Source: Corylus avellana
Taxonomy: Eukaryota; Streptophyta; Magnoliopsida; Fagales; Betulaceae
Direction of reading: 5' to 3'
Assembly: GCF_901000735.1 (NCBI RefSeq)
Contig: NC_081542.1
Span: forward strand, 40,095,321 to 40,159,320
Length of the DNA: 64,000 bases
Positions 45,687 through 55,938 of this stretch are shown piece by piece (the stretch's first letter is position 1; each line of letters begins with the position of its first letter). Under the pieces are notes generated by a model. It searched no databases. It worked only from the letters and a program-made list of their open reading frames with translations, and had not been told where the DNA came from. Both the position numbers and the translations under genes were made by a program.

Positions 45687-46840
45687 ATAATTACTTCTCT
45701 CTCTCCATCCGTTTCGCCAGTGTTGATTGCACAATCCCCATGATCCCTCCTTTCCTCATCGTCCCTTTCCTTATTAGGAATCGCCGCACCAGACGTGAAA
45801 AGACCGTCCACTGCCTGTGCCCTAGTCGCCGCCGTCCCCTGCACGGAGCCACCTTCACTACTCCTCTGACCACCATCGTCCCGACCATATGCTTGCCTTG
45901 ATCGATTGCTCTTCGTTTCACCGGAATTTTTGCCTTCCTGTCTAAAGGTCTACTTCTGGCCGTTGCTCCACCCTCCTCCATAATCGTAACGTCGTTTTGG
46001 TGAAGCAACCCTAAGCCACGACCCATATTCCTCTGTTTCTTCTCCCTGCTGATTTCTTCAGCAAGCATTGTCATTGCATCTCCGGCTATCATGCACGACG
46101 ACTCAACACGAGAAGCAGAACGTGGATATAAGTCCTTCCTGTTCAGTTTGATAACTCGTCCCCTTGAGAGTGATTTGGTGAGATCTATGCGAATTTTAAC
46201 CCTAAAAATTTCCCCCACCCCACTCCATCATCCATTATATCTACATCTTCCACCTCTCCCATCGTTGCACCCACCTAGTACCCCACTTCCTTTCCCATAC
46301 ATGCGAGAGGTAGTTTGTACATTCTCATCCAGAACGCCACTTTTGAGAACTCCAGATCTTCTACTTGTGATAGCCCATCAAAATCCAAAAGAGAAAACAA
46401 GTTTCCATCAAAGTTCCTTGGGCGTCCTTCCAATATTCTGTCATTATCCCACCAGTTCTCGAATTCAATGAAAAACAGGTTTGTGCCTAGTGTTTTGAAC
46501 GATACCCATCCCGTCGGTCTCCACGCCCTTATCATGGGAGTCTTCAAGATTTCCTTACTAATGGCCCTTTTCGTCAGTAGTTTCCCTACCGTACAGGCCT
46601 GTCCCCATTGCACTAAGGGCGCAACAACATGTTCCTTGATCACAATGCATGGGTTCTCGTCCTCTCTCAATGTAAGTTTCCCCCACTGTTTCGTCAGTTC
46701 CTCAACTACGTTACCCATATCTTTCTCGATCCTTCCACCACCTTCAAATTGCCGACCGATTAACGTTACCGCCACCTCTCCACCCTATGGGTTCAAGAAA
46801 GTTGCTCTACCACCAAAAAACCCTAGACGCGTTTGAAGGG
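45687..46840 (-). pseudogene. LINE ORF1: DUF4283 domain and degenerate zinc knuckle
   Basis: 46275-46775 gives LTLREDENPCIVI, GWVSFKTLGTNLFFIEF, DRILEGRPRNFDGNLFSLLDF and FWMRMYKLPLACM, the DUF4283 RNA-binding domain of plant LINE ORF1. 45691-46218 gives RVKIRIDLTKSLSRGRVI and, in another frame, EEYGSWLRVAS, the region after the knuckle. Frames change near 46220 and 46010. Separated from the rest of the LINE by copia B. Confidence 0.8.
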
Positions 46841-46966
46841 ATCCTAATCTGTTGTGGCGCCCCAATTTTAATTCCTCATTTAAGAGATCTTAACTTGATA
46901 TTAAGATTATGTTGATATAAATATAAGCACAATAACAACTTTCGTGGAATTTAAGGGATTATATGC

Positions 46967-47726
46967 AGTGGTGTCAAAAAAAAAAACCTGGTACCAACCA
47001 GAAAACTAAGAAGCCAGTTGGAAAAAACCAGCAATCGGGTACTCGGTTCTGGTTCCGATTTTTGGCACTCGGTTATAACCATATAACTGGGTAGTCTGGG
47101 TATATATATAAAATAATTTTTTATTTTTATTTTTAATTTTTATAGGGCATTTTTAAACATTGAATTTTTATGGTATTTATAAACATTGTATTTTACGGAC
47201 ATTTTAAAACAATGATGTTTTATGACATTTTTAAACATTGGATTTTTATTTTTTAGGCCCAAAAAGCCAAAAACGATGATTTTTTAGAATTTTTTAGGAC
47301 AAAAATGCTAATTGTGTGTTTTAAAAAATGGGCAAAAAATTATTAAATTAAGCACAAAAATTAGAACCAATACCTCAAATAAGCTTAAAAATTAGGCCAA
47401 ATACCTAAAATAGCCCTTTATGCTTCAAACTTCCAAAAATGCTTCATTTTCCTTCAAACACCTAAAAATAGACAGAAAAAAAGGAAGTAAAACAACACAA
47501 AATAACATGACTAAGAGATTAACACACGTAAATTAAGGGGCTAAAATATGTATATTTTAGTCTCATCAGTTACCTGGTCCGGATAACCAGGTACTAATCG
47601 GAACTGGCCGTTTATTGTATAACCGGGTAATCGGTTCTGATTTTTCAAAATTAAAAAACTAGCGACCTTGGTTCTGATTCCTAGTTTTGGCCAATAACCG
47701 AGAACTGAGATTGGGTTGGCACCCCT
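46967..47726. mobile_element. hAT-like non-autonomous element (putative)
   Basis: The left end AGTGGTGTCAA and the right end (as reverse complement) AGGGGTGCCAA form imperfect inverted termini. Both subterminal parts are rich in ACCGGGTA / CGGTT words (CGGTTATAACC, TACCTGGTCCGG). An 8-bp TSD is not evident. No transposase. Class assignment is from the look of the termini only. Confidence 0.45.
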
Positions 47727-47731
47727 AATTA

Positions 47732-47979
47732 GGGTTTGTTTGGTAAATGATTTCGTTTTGGTTCGATACTGTATCAAAACTTGATTGATGTGAAACAAAA
47801 AAGTAAGAATGTTTGGTATGAAAAAATGAAAATTTTTTGTTTTGTAATATTTTTTTTATTTGAATAGTTAATAGAAAATGATTGACGTGATGTAAAAGTA
47901 AAAGAATGTTGGAAAAATGAAAAAGTGGGATGAATAGTGTTGTGCCGAAATCATGCCAAAACCGTTTATCAAACGGACC
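47732..47979. mobile_element. MITE-like element (putative)
   Basis: 248 bp with imperfect inverted ends: GGGTTTGTTTGGTAAATGAT on the left and GGTCCGTTTGATAAACGGTT as the reverse complement on the right, about two-thirds identical over 24 bp. AT-rich inside. The TSD is unclear. Confidence 0.5.
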
Positions 47980-48187
47980 ATATATGAATATTTATAATAT
48001 TGGTTAGTGAATCTTAGGCTCCGTTTACTTTGATGTAAAATGGTTTTCGTCGAAAAATACTTTTAGGGAAGTCATTTTCTCTTAAAATGTTTGCTGTCAA
48101 AAACATTTTACAGTGTTTACCGCGCACATGGAAAATAATTTATTTATTTTTATTTTTTTTATATTTTTTTTCAATAAGGTCCCTGCT

Positions 48188-48434
48188 GGGACTTGTCCGG
48201 GACCTCGCCGAGACTCGCCCGGGACTTGACTGGAACCCACTCGGGACCTCCTCGGGACTTGCTCGGGCAAGTCCAATACAGGTCCTGGTCAGGTCCCTGT
48301 CAAGTCCCAGGCGGGTCTCGGTCAAGTCCCAGTCAATTTCTAGGTGGATCCCGTTCAGGTCTTAGGGTGGTCTCGGGCGGGTCCAAGTCAAGTCCCGAGC
48401 GGGTACAAGTCAAGTCCCAGGCAGGTTCTGGGCA
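48188..48434. repeat. 11-bp minisatellite with internal strand switch
   Basis: Seven exact-register 11-mers of type GGGACTTGNCC run from 48188 to 48264. After the pivot GGGCAAGTCC (48265-48274), about fourteen 11-mers of the reverse-complement type (NNGTCAAGTCC) run to 48428. The period stays 11 across every unit. The three long open frames over this block on both strands are by-products of the repeat. Upstream (48018-48120) lies sequence resembling a MITE terminus (GGCTCCGTTTACTTTG). Confidence 0.9.
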
Positions 48435-48927
48435 CACCTTACGGCAAACTAAAAAACAAACAAACAAAGCTTTAGATTACAAGCCCGACAAAAAGCTACG
48501 AGTCGTTTATGTTGTTGGATTTCAAATCTTTAACTCCAAACCTCAAAGGCACTTATTTTCTCCCTTGTTTCTCCATCTACTAATTTAACCAACATCATTA
48601 ATTCTACAAATATAAAAATGAAATTATTTAATTTATATTCTACTATAATATTATTAATCGAATATGTTAGCGATCGACAATTTCTATGAAGGAGGCAGCA
48701 CCGACCCCGTAGCTTTAACCTCCTCCGTCACCACTCATCTAAATCTTCTTCTATAAGCAAATAGGCAAGAAACGTGTGCAATTCTCCATCACATGCCAAC
48801 ATATATGATAGAATTTTGCCACCATCTATTAACGACCAAGATGCAAGTCTAAGTTGTAGGATTACAAACTGCTAGCATGCACTGTACGTAACTGAGTAAT
48901 TAATTAATGTTGTCATCTAGCTGACCA

Positions 48928-48933
48928 AGTCAA
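48928..48933 (-). promoter_or_regulatory. Single W-box word upstream of GLR gene B
   Basis: TTGACT on the minus strand, 131 bp upstream of the ATG at 49064. I saw no clear TATA box closer to the start. Confidence 0.3.
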
Positions 48934-49063
48934 AGAACGATCTTTCACGCCCAGTTTCCTATGAATTTCCCTCGTTTTCTTTGAAACCAATCACATTTAT
49001 TTTGTTTTACTTTGATAATCAGCAAGAAACCAGACTCACCCATTTATCCCAAAATTTCACCCA

Positions 49064-52000
49064 ATGGCTTGGTCAGTTGTAATGGTCAGCAAAATCTCAA
49101 GATCAGTGGTTCTTTTTCTTGCACTCGTCTCTTTTCCTTTCGTTCTCTACCATGGAGCTGAAGCCGCCATTGGAAACGAAGTTATGAAGATAGGTGCCAT
49201 CATTGATGTCAATTCCCGTATAGGCAAAGAGGAGAAAATCGGCATGGAAATTGCGGTTCAGAACTTCAACAAAACGTCCAAGACTCACAAGCTCTCCCTC
49301 TCTATCCGGCAGCCTCATAGAGTAACTTTTGTTGGTTAGTATATCTCTAGCTATCTATTACGAATTCTATTACTTCTCTAACTTAAAAAAATATTAGTGC
49401 ATTTACCAATAAAATGAAGTAAATTTAATTGTTTAATCATTACTTTAATACGAATATCTTAATTCTGATTGCAGCTGACGAGATGATTAGAGAGAAGAAG
49501 GTGAAAGTGATTATCGGCATGCACACGTGGCAGGAAGCAGCTCTGGTAGTCGACATGGGAAATGAAGCTCAAGTTGCTGTTATTTCATTTGCAGCACCCG
49601 CCATTACCCCACCGCTGATGCAACTTCGTTGGCCTTTCTTAATACAAATGGCTAAAAATGGTTCTGAAGAAATACAATGCATCGCTGATATTGTTCAAGC
49701 GTACAATTGGAAAAGGGTCGTGGCGATTTATGAAGATGAACCCTACGGTGGTGATTCTGGAAAGTTGGAACTTTTATCCGAGGCTCTCCAAAATGTGGGT
49801 TCGGAGATTGAGTACCGTTTGGTTCTTCCACCGTTTTCTTTTCTCTCTGATCCGGAAAGGGTTGTCCAAGATGAGCTTGATAAGCTACTGCAAATCCAAT
49901 CTCGGGTTTTCATAGTTCTTCAGTCATCATTGGAGATGGTGACTCATTTGTTCAGAGAAGCTAAGCCGATGGGACTTGTAGGGAGGGACTCGGCATGGAT
50001 AATTGCAGAAAGCATTACAAATTTGCTGGACTCTGTTAACGACTCTGTTATTTCCTCCATGGAAGGCGCGTTGGGAATCAAGACCAACTATCCTCAGATC
50101 GACAGGCATCATCATTTTTATTCCCAGTTCCGGAATAATTTCAGACGTGAATATCCGGAAGAAGATAATTCTGTGCCAGGAATTTATGCCCTGCGGGCAT
50201 ACGACAGCATTGGAATTGTTATAAATGCGATACAGAAAATGGGAAGTCCAAAGATGTTGTTAGAGAAGATGTTATCAAGCAATTTCTCTGGTTTAAGTGG
50301 AAAAATACGTTTCGAAGAAGGCCGGCTGTCGGAGACTCCGATGTTGAGGATCGTAAACGTGGTTGGGAAGAGATACAAAGAAATAGATTACTGGCAAACA
50401 GAGTATGGGTTTTTGGAAAACGCATCTGAAATAGAAAAAGCTAAAGAGCAAAATGGAAGTAGCTTGTCTGGTCCAGTGATTTGGCCCGGGAACTTACAAC
50501 ATCGTCCTCCGAAAGGTTGGGAAATGCCGACAAATGCAAAGCCACTGAAGATTGGAGTTCCGGGGAGAACAACGTTCGAGAAGTTTGTGAAGGTCGAGTA
50601 TGGAGAGACACCGAGTCAGAACAAATATGATGGTTTTTGCATTCAAATTTTCCATGAGGTGCTAAGCCTTTTAGAGTATCACCTGCCTTACGAATTGGAG
50701 CCCTACAATGGCACTTACGACGACCTGGTTCATCACGTCTATAACAAGGTAACAACTTCACATATATGTTTTCTTAATGATCTTTGTTTGAGAAAATGTT
50801 TTTTTGTGGAGTCCACTTAGAAATTTTTTTGGTTGGGTTTAAAAAGAAAAACACATACATATAAAAGTATAAAAGTATAGACCTGACATCTTACTTACAA
50901 AAAATTAATCGTGTTCTAATCTTACAGAAAGAGAGGGGAGCTAGGGGTGCGAGGCCACCCCTAGCTTATTGCGGTGCCAATATGCAACCACCTCTAAACT
51001 TGTTAGGTGTGGCCGTGTGGCTAGCTAGATCTTTCTAGTCTTTTAATTTTTTAACTAGTAAGTTAATTAACCTCTACACCTAAAAAAATTAAACACCTAT
51101 ATTTTTCAAACTATTCCTTTGGTTTGATGTTTTTATTTATTTTTATTTAAATTTGTATTTCTATTTAAAGCGGGAAAAGGGGAAAAAGATAATTACAAGA
51201 GTGGGTCTTTCCGTTCTCAAATATTAGTTATATATATATATATTCAGATCGATGTAACCCCACCTTCAATACATTTTTCAAAACAAAACGCATATCTCTT
51301 CTCACAAATCACTATCAATAAATAAAACACAAGGCATTTCTCAAAAAATAACTAAACATGCACTTAAATTTTTAGGTTTAATTTTTTAGGTGTGGACTTT
51401 CCTTATTATATATTAGAACAATTAAAAAAAATGTTAAAAAAAATAGCAACTGGCATGATGGTCAGCCACCCAGTGATGGCGGAGCTGATTTATTGGGCAG
51501 CCTCACAGTGGTGGCTGCCAAGGCTATTCAACTGTCTCATGGTGGTTGAGTGAGCTACTTGTTTACCTTGTGTGGCTGACAGGGGAACTCAGCGGCCATG
51601 CACGTGCATGGTGGTTGTCAGGGGTGTTCAACAGCCTCGTGGTGGCTGTCAGGTCACCCCATGTTAGTTGTTGCCAACATGGAGCAGCAATCTTTTCTTT
51701 TTTCATTCTTTTATTAGCTTCGAAATATTTCTTAATTTTATATTTTTTCGAAACACCCCTCAAAACTTTACCGAACCATTTTTTTTTTTTTTTGGTGGAT
51801 TTCACATCTAACACTTTTTTCAAATGTGATCCTCACCAAATGAATTAACAATTTGGTTAGAAGATTCCGAATCTGTATTAAATTGGAGCTTAACTATAAT
51901 GTCGCTATAAGTTCCATAAATATATTGGACAGTCCAAATAATAAAGAAAGTCAACAAAAAAAAAAAAAAAAATCAATTGTGGACCCAGAGAATCTTAAGT

Positions 52001-54719
52001 TTTCCACAATTTTTACTTAATAATTAAGCATATCATTATTGACATTGTCATTATTTATTGATTGATTAGGGTATGAAAGGAATTTGGAAGACTTTTCTCT
52101 TTGTCTATTAACTAGTTGGTCCTTTTAGATGGATACATATAGAGTATAGCATCTAGGAAGAGCAGTAAATCTTTATATATATATCCGCACAAGGGGAGAA
52201 AAAGGAGAGAAATACGAACTAGTAACTTTCATTTTCGCTTCATGAGGCATTGCTTCTAGTAGATTGAACTACCCCTCAATTAGAAGAGCAGGAAATCTTT
52301 GACAATTTACTAGCTAAAATTAAAACGTTCTTTTATATGAGTTTGCAATAAATTAATTAAACTTTTTTTTTTCTTTTATATATGCTTGCAATTTCTTTGT
52401 TTGTTTCTGATAAAAGATAATTTTGCTTGTCGTGTGGGAAAAAACACAATGGAAGTCATATGATGCTGTGATCGGCGACATAACCTTACTAGCCGACCGA
52501 ATGCAATACGTTGATTTTACAGTGCCGTTTGCGGAGTCGGGTTTGTCTATGATTGTTTTGGCGAAACCAGAAGGGTCGGCATGGATGTTTATGAAGCCCT
52601 TCACGGTGGGAATGTGGGTGGCGACTGGCGGCATCTTGATATACACAATGCTTGTGGTTTGGTCCCTGGAACGTCGATGCAATCCAGAGTTCAATGGCCC
52701 TTGGAAGAACCAGATTAGTACTGCACTTTGGTTCACCTTCTCCTCTCTCTTCTTTGCTCATAGTAAGTATAAAATTTATATATATATAGTTAATTTGTGG
52801 TTTGGGAATGTTTTAGATGAAAGATTTTAAAGAGTGTAAAAAGCAAAGTTAACATTTACGAGTCCTAACTCACAATAAACTATATTGCTTTAAAATAAGC
52901 AATAAGTGGGTGCATACACTTGTGTATATGCTTTAGTACGGCACGAAGTACCAGATACACGTGTGTGATGATATTGGGGTTTGATTTATATCGTATGATG
53001 CTTTTAAAATAGATTTTAAAATAAATCCAACGATTGGATTTATATGACTATTAGTAAAGTCAACTGTAAAATTAAATTGAGTTTGATCTAACGGTTGAGA
53101 TTAAGTAATCATTACTAACAAATGGTTAATTATAATTTTAATCTGGTTTCAAGATTAAGTGTCTGTTAATATCTGATCGTCATATTTTAATTAGCAGTTA
53201 TTTACGGTTTACTGTCCATGGCTTGTGCAGTTTAACACAAAAAATTCTCTCTCCTCTTTCTAGAATAAAAACTTGATCTAAGGGTGTTTTTGTTTGGTTT
53301 TGTTTTGTGCAAAACATAACTAAACGGCATGAAATTTCTGAACTTCTTTGTATCCTCCAAAAATATTTGTTATAACTCGATGCATACCAATTTATTAGAA
53401 TTAATGGGAGCAAATAAATTCTTAAGGAAAGCAACTCAATAATGTGCCTCATTTATGTTGTAAGTGTACTTGTGAGTGTTGTGTCCTACATTGAAAAAAT
53501 AAATATGAAAATAGTGCTTAATATATCTAAGTCGACCTTAGCCCATAAGTTTAGGCTTTTAAGCTAGAGTTGTGTTCAATTATGTATATTAATATACATT
53601 TGATAAAAACTCCATAAACACTTTATCTCCCAACAATTTCATTTTTTGTTTTGTATTTCTGTTTTGCTTGCGACTTGAAAGCACCCATAGCACGTGGCGT
53701 TATATTGCAGGGGAAAAAATATACAACAACCTGAGTCGTTTGGTGATTGTACTATGGCTCTTTGTGGTGTTGGTCCTGACATCAAGCTACACCGCTAGTC
53801 TGTCTTCAATGCTGACAGTTCAACGGCTCCAACCCCATGTAACCGATGTAGAGTGGCTAAAGAAGAACAACTTGAAAGTTGGTTGCGATGGTGATTCATT
53901 TGTAAGGACATACCTGAATAATGTGCTTCACTTCAAGACAGACAACATCTTGAACGTCACCAGCGAATACAATTACACAGGAGAATTTGCAAGCAACAAT
54001 ATCTATGCTGCCTTTCTTGAACTCCCATATGAGAAAGTTTTCCTCAATAAGTACTGCAACGGCTTCATTGGCACCAGACCCACCACCAGATTTGGAGGAT
54101 TGGGCTTTGTGAGTAGAAACTGATTCTTCAACTTCTTTATAATCCAGATCCCTTCCTCTTCCTTGGACTGTTGCTTAAACTTTTAGGACAACTGGTAATT
54201 TAACATAAAGTAATAATTATTTTCTTTATCTCAATGCAGGTATTCCAGAAAGGGTCCCCAATAGCCAGGGATTTTTCGAAAGCTATTCTGAGTCTATCAG
54301 AGAATGGTAAGTTAAAGGTACTGGAAGAGGAATGGTTGACGCCCATGGACGAGTGTTCAACCAACATAACTTCCAACAGCACTCAAACCCTGAGCCTCCA
54401 AAGCTTTTGGGTGCTCTATCTGATATCCTTTGTCACTTCCACCATTTGTTTTCTACTATCACTAAATTTCTCACCAATAAATCGTCAGAAACATCAGCAT
54501 GCATACGAAGGAAATATTGTAGCTCCAGATGATGGAAGTGTTTGGAAGAAGGCAGTTAGAATAGTTGGATACTTTCATATCAAAAGTCCAAGACCAACTC
54601 CAACTTTAGCGGACGCATCGAATATAAATGCAGACACAACAGATCATGTAAATGATTGTTCTTCTGAGACTCCGGAGCCTGTCAAGTCCTCCCCACCAGC
54701 TGAAATAGAAATGCTATGA
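49064..54719 (+). CDS. Glutamate receptor-like channel, clade II (GLR2-type), gene B; five exons, 909 aa
   Basis: Exons: 49064-49334, 49475-50748, 52456-52762, 53711-54108, 54240-54719. Introns are GT-AG with phases 1, 0, 1, 0, as in gene A. The exon sum is 2730 nt and stays open. Signal peptide about 1-35, amino-terminal domain to about 405, S1 from about 445 ([12 protein letters not shown]) with the ligand arginine at about 530 (LLADR), M1 about 566-585, pore about 602-615 ([10 protein letters not shown]), M3 about 628-650 with [10 protein letters not shown]4 about 805-826, serine/proline-rich tail ending [10 protein letters not shown]. Exon 4 is 398 nt in both genes. The end of exon 1 (QPHRVTFV) differs from the DSGQLDPLQ type of gene A. 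Intron 2 (1.7 kb) is twice that of gene A. Predicted plasma-membrane amino-acid-gated cation channel; no lesion seen. Confidence 0.92.
50926..51690. other. Repeat-rich insertion in intron 2 of GLR gene B
   Basis: Contains AGGGGTGCGAGGCCACCCCT (50942-50961, a near palindrome), relatives of the GGGGTGGCC words at 23070-23410, and further GGTGGCTG / CAGCCACC words at 51460-51660. Likely MITE-type DNA; the boundaries were not found. No exon. Confidence 0.45.
51691..52455. other. Rest of intron 2 of GLR gene B, AT-rich
   Basis: No repeat or coding signal that I recognise. The acceptor AATGGAAG|TCATATGAT at 52455/52456 follows; it has a weak polypyrimidine tract, as in gene A. Confidence 0.5.
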
Positions 54720-54859
54720 ACTCCTAACAGTAGGAAATAGGAAGTAAGACTCAGGTTAATTTTTCATGGGCATAGGTGTAATGCAAGCTCTGTTAAAATG
54801 TTCATTCTGTATAAGCCGAAGTGTTGGCCAGGAACGAGTATATTATTTAAAATTGAGTA

Positions 54860-54865
54860 AATAAA
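54860..54865 (+). terminator. Possible polyadenylation signal of GLR gene B
   Basis: AATAAA 141 bp after the stop codon, followed by a T-rich stretch. Plant poly(A) signals are loose, so this is only a candidate. Confidence 0.35.
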
Positions 54866-54946
54866 TTTGTTAGATTATATGTTGTCCCACGTGGGTTATG
54901 TATATGTACTGTTTATATTATTGGTGTATAATATTTATAATTATGT

Positions 54947-55938
54947 CACTACAAAAAAATAAAATAAAATAAATAGTAACGCTTGAAATAGAGGCATGCA
55001 TTTTAATCAAACGTGTCATATGGGGATGTTTTACTGTGCAAACGACCTTACTAAAAATTAAGAATGCTTACACAATAAAACGCCTCTTTTTTGTATAAGC
55101 CCTTAAAAATGGGTGTTTTACTGTACAGGCGCCTCCACTATAAAGTGGGGGCGCTTGTACAGTGGAACAGCCCCTAATAAGGGGGCGTTCCACTAGGGCA
55201 AGTGCCCCATTTGAGAACATAGGGGCGCCTGCCTGGTAGGCGCTCCTAAATATATGTAACATGAGTTTTATCCTCCAATTAAGTAGAATGTTATAGATTG
55301 TAAAAATATTGTGCTTTTTGCATGGTTTATTTGGAATTTGAGATTGTATAGTTAATGCTTTTAATTAATATTAATGTTCATGCTAAGGTTTTGGTTTTAG
55401 AGTGAAAATTTTGAATGTAATTATAAGAGGACTTGTAACATATTTTCTGAGGATGTTGTAATTTGTTGGGAGCAATTGATATTGTATGTGAAATTGTATT
55501 ATGAGATTGTATGTGAATAACATTTTGATTCAAATATATATTATAAGATTGTATAGTATTGAATTTGGATTTGTTATTAGGTTTTCCAAAGAGAAAAAAT
55601 AAAAATTAAAACACAATTAAAAGGTACATGGGAAATTTTTTTTTCCCATATATTAATTATTGGGGGCGCTTGCCCACGTGGGCGCCCCCTTTTCCGAAAG
55701 GGGGCGCTTGCACAGTGCCAAGCGCCCCTTTCTCAATTTAGAAATGCTTAGCTTAAAATGCCTCCTTTTGGAGGCATTTTTCACTATACAAGCATATCTA
55801 AATTGAAGTTGCTATGATTTGAGGTGTGCGCCAAGTGCCCCTATTCAAGTGTCTCTAAATCAATTGGGACGTTTTTTTTTTTTATTTTTATACCAAAAAC
55901 GCCCCAAATATTCATGCCATCCTTAGTTTTTTTGTATA
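54947..55938. mobile_element. Non-autonomous CACTA transposon, second copy of the family at 3745-5481
   Basis: The left terminus CACTACAAAAAAATAAAA is followed by AGTAACGCTTGAAATAGAGG, which matches the reverse complement of the right end of 3745-5481 (ACTAACGCTTGGAATAGAGG). The right subterminal TATTTGGGGCGTTTTTG (reverse complement, about 55895) matches that copy's left end. The right terminus has been eaten into by a (TA)n run, so the TSD is lost. GC-rich GGGGCGCTTG words fill both arms. No transposase. Confidence 0.8.

Larger units (their letters stand above)
24573..46840 (-). mobile_element. L1-type LINE (with RNase H), broken into four blocks by three LTR elements
   Basis: Minus-strand order: ORF1 with DUF4283 (45687-46840), ORF1 tail/linker and endonuclease (39111-40465), RT (37624-39110 and 34116-34968), then zinc-binding zf-RVT and RNase H (24665-25616). 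It ends in a poly-A-like tail near 24573. Protein frames carry across each insertion point: copia B at 40466-45686 (TSD GTAAT/ATAAT), solo LTR at 34969-37623 (GAGAC/AAGAC) and copia C at 25617-34115 (AGACC both sides). This is one element of about 6 kb spread over 22 kb. Many stops; dead. The 5' end is not sharply defined. Confidence 0.85.

Noticed and set aside
48087..48588. Overlapping open frames on both strands over the 11-bp minisatellite
   Set aside because: The GC-rich repeat simply lacks stop codons in several frames; no domain, no start context, and the frames change register with each unit.
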